From assembly GCA_002483745.1 (NCBI GenBank), contig DLIM01000007.1:5287-12164 (forward strand): a stretch of 6,878 nucleotides of DNA, in the 5' to 3' direction. The translations under genes were made by a program, and so were the position numbers. Positions 6,377 to 6,878 of this stretch are shown here, piece after piece; positions within the stretch are counted from its first letter, which is position 1; every line of letters begins with the position of its first letter. The notes beneath the pieces were generated by a model, which was not told where the DNA came from, did no database searches, and saw nothing but the letters and a program-made list of their open reading frames with translations. The stretch comes from Caryophanales bacterium UBA7642 (GTDB lineage Bacteria; Bacillota_I; Bacilli_A; RFN20; CAG-288).

Positions 6377-6878
6377 TTATTGGGTTATATAATTAAGATT
6401 TAATTCAGCAAATTGACGATAGATAGTGAAAGTATCTCCGAGGTTTTTAAGTGTAATCTCTAAATCAGTTCCAACATTGCAGTATTTTGATACCGCACTA
6501 TTGATGTTAACTGTCATCTTAATATAAAGGTCTCCACTTGCTTTAATGCCGTTCTCTGGAATAGGCAAATAATCAGAGTCCTTTCCAAAAGGATAAAAAT
6601 CATCTGGCTCATCTTCATGATTTATGGCAAGGTACCGAACATTAGAGAAAGAAATGAGGGATTCATTAGAACTTTTATATGACATAAAGTAATAAGAGGA
6701 AAAATCAAAATAATCCCTATGAAGAACAAAATACAATGATGGTTTATCCAACACCATTCCACCAGTCCAGTATTGCTCATAAAAGACACCAAACCCGTCA
6801 TAACTAAAATAAGAAGGCGGAAGATCAGGCTTAGAAGGATAATCAATATCACAGGTTAATGTAATATCTTCAGGTTGT
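6377..6878 (-). CDS. Aromatic-rich protein of unknown function, 5' end outside the window
   Basis: The frame is open from the window edge to TAA at 6379-6377, giving 166 visible residues. The first methionine inside (6757-6755) is probably internal, because 40 more in-frame codons precede it without a stop. I do not recognise the family. The visible part begins QPEDITLTCDIDYP and has short alternating hydrophobic and polar stretches suggesting beta strands. It is unusually aromatic (17 Tyr in 166 residues, many Phe), acidic in the middle (HEDEPDDFYPFGKD), and has only two Cys. No transmembrane segment is visible, so an N-terminal signal or anchor, if any, lies upstream. It ends 2 bases before the first MFP-like gene and is therefore in the same operon. 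It may be an extracellular component, a third transporter-associated protein, or the substrate of the modifying enzyme; the sequence does not decide. Confidence 0.75.
   Translation of the reverse strand, partial: QPEDITLTCDIDYPSKPDLPPSYFSYDGFGVFYEQYWTGGMVLDKPSLYFVLHRDYFDFSSYYFMSYKSSNESLISFSNVRYLAINHEDEPDDFYPFGKDSDYLPIPENGIKASGDLYIKMTVNINSAVSKYCNVGTDLEITLKNLGDTFTIYRQFAELNLNYITQ

Noticed and set aside
6622..6852. A minus-strand hydrophobic frame of 76 codons that looks like a small membrane protein.
   Set aside because: It overlaps gene A in another frame. Gene A is open across the whole edge region and ends 2 bases before the next gene. Hydrophobicity here is a by-product of the AT-rich codons read out of frame.
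1..6878. CRISPR array, tRNA or rRNA genes, insertion sequence or attachment site.
   Set aside because: I see no regularly spaced repeats, RNA gene signatures, transposase or integrase, or terminal repeats; nearly all the window is explained by the genes listed.

Overview
The window comes from a low-GC bacterium, most likely a monoderm of the Bacillota/Mycoplasmatota sort. The reasons are AT-rich codon use, strong AG-rich ribosome binding sites, a seryl-tRNA synthetase of ordinary bacterial form, and membrane-fusion-type proteins that lack the long coiled-coil hairpin used to reach an outer-membrane channel. Tryptophans where I checked the codon are TGG, the reading frames are intact under the standard bacterial code, and all eight visible stop codons are TAA. 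A radical-SAM enzyme with extra iron-sulfur cysteines suggests an anaerobic or oxygen-poor habitat, but this is inference.

Left part, plus strand: the last 25 codons of an unidentified gene (1-78), a 120-base gap with a good promoter candidate, and a complete serS (199-1515). A hairpin with a T tract follows at once (about 1526-1554) and probably ends transcription from both sides, because the next gene converges on it and stops only a few bases away.

Right part, minus strand (6878 down to 1561): one very compact operon of at least six genes, with gaps or overlaps of only -17 to +2 bases. In transcription order it holds: (A) the 3' part of an aromatic-rich protein of unknown function, cut by the window edge; (B) a membrane-anchored protein with membrane-fusion-protein (MFP) features; (C) an ABC ATPase of the MacB/LolD/FtsE type; (D) a four-helix MacB/FtsX-type permease; (E) a second, different MFP-like anchored protein; and (F) a radical SAM protein with a C-terminal SPASM domain. 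The operon promoter lies outside the window.

C and D should form a MacB-like ABC machine, with B and E as extracytoplasmic partners on the membrane. F belongs to a family whose members mostly modify peptides or proteins. The likely reading is a peptide- or protein-modification and export system. No small precursor peptide gene fits anywhere in the visible operon, so the substrate is either encoded upstream of the window or is one of the operon's own proteins. The pair of MFP-like proteins bracketing the transporter, with a SPASM enzyme translationally coupled to the second one, is the most unusual thing here.
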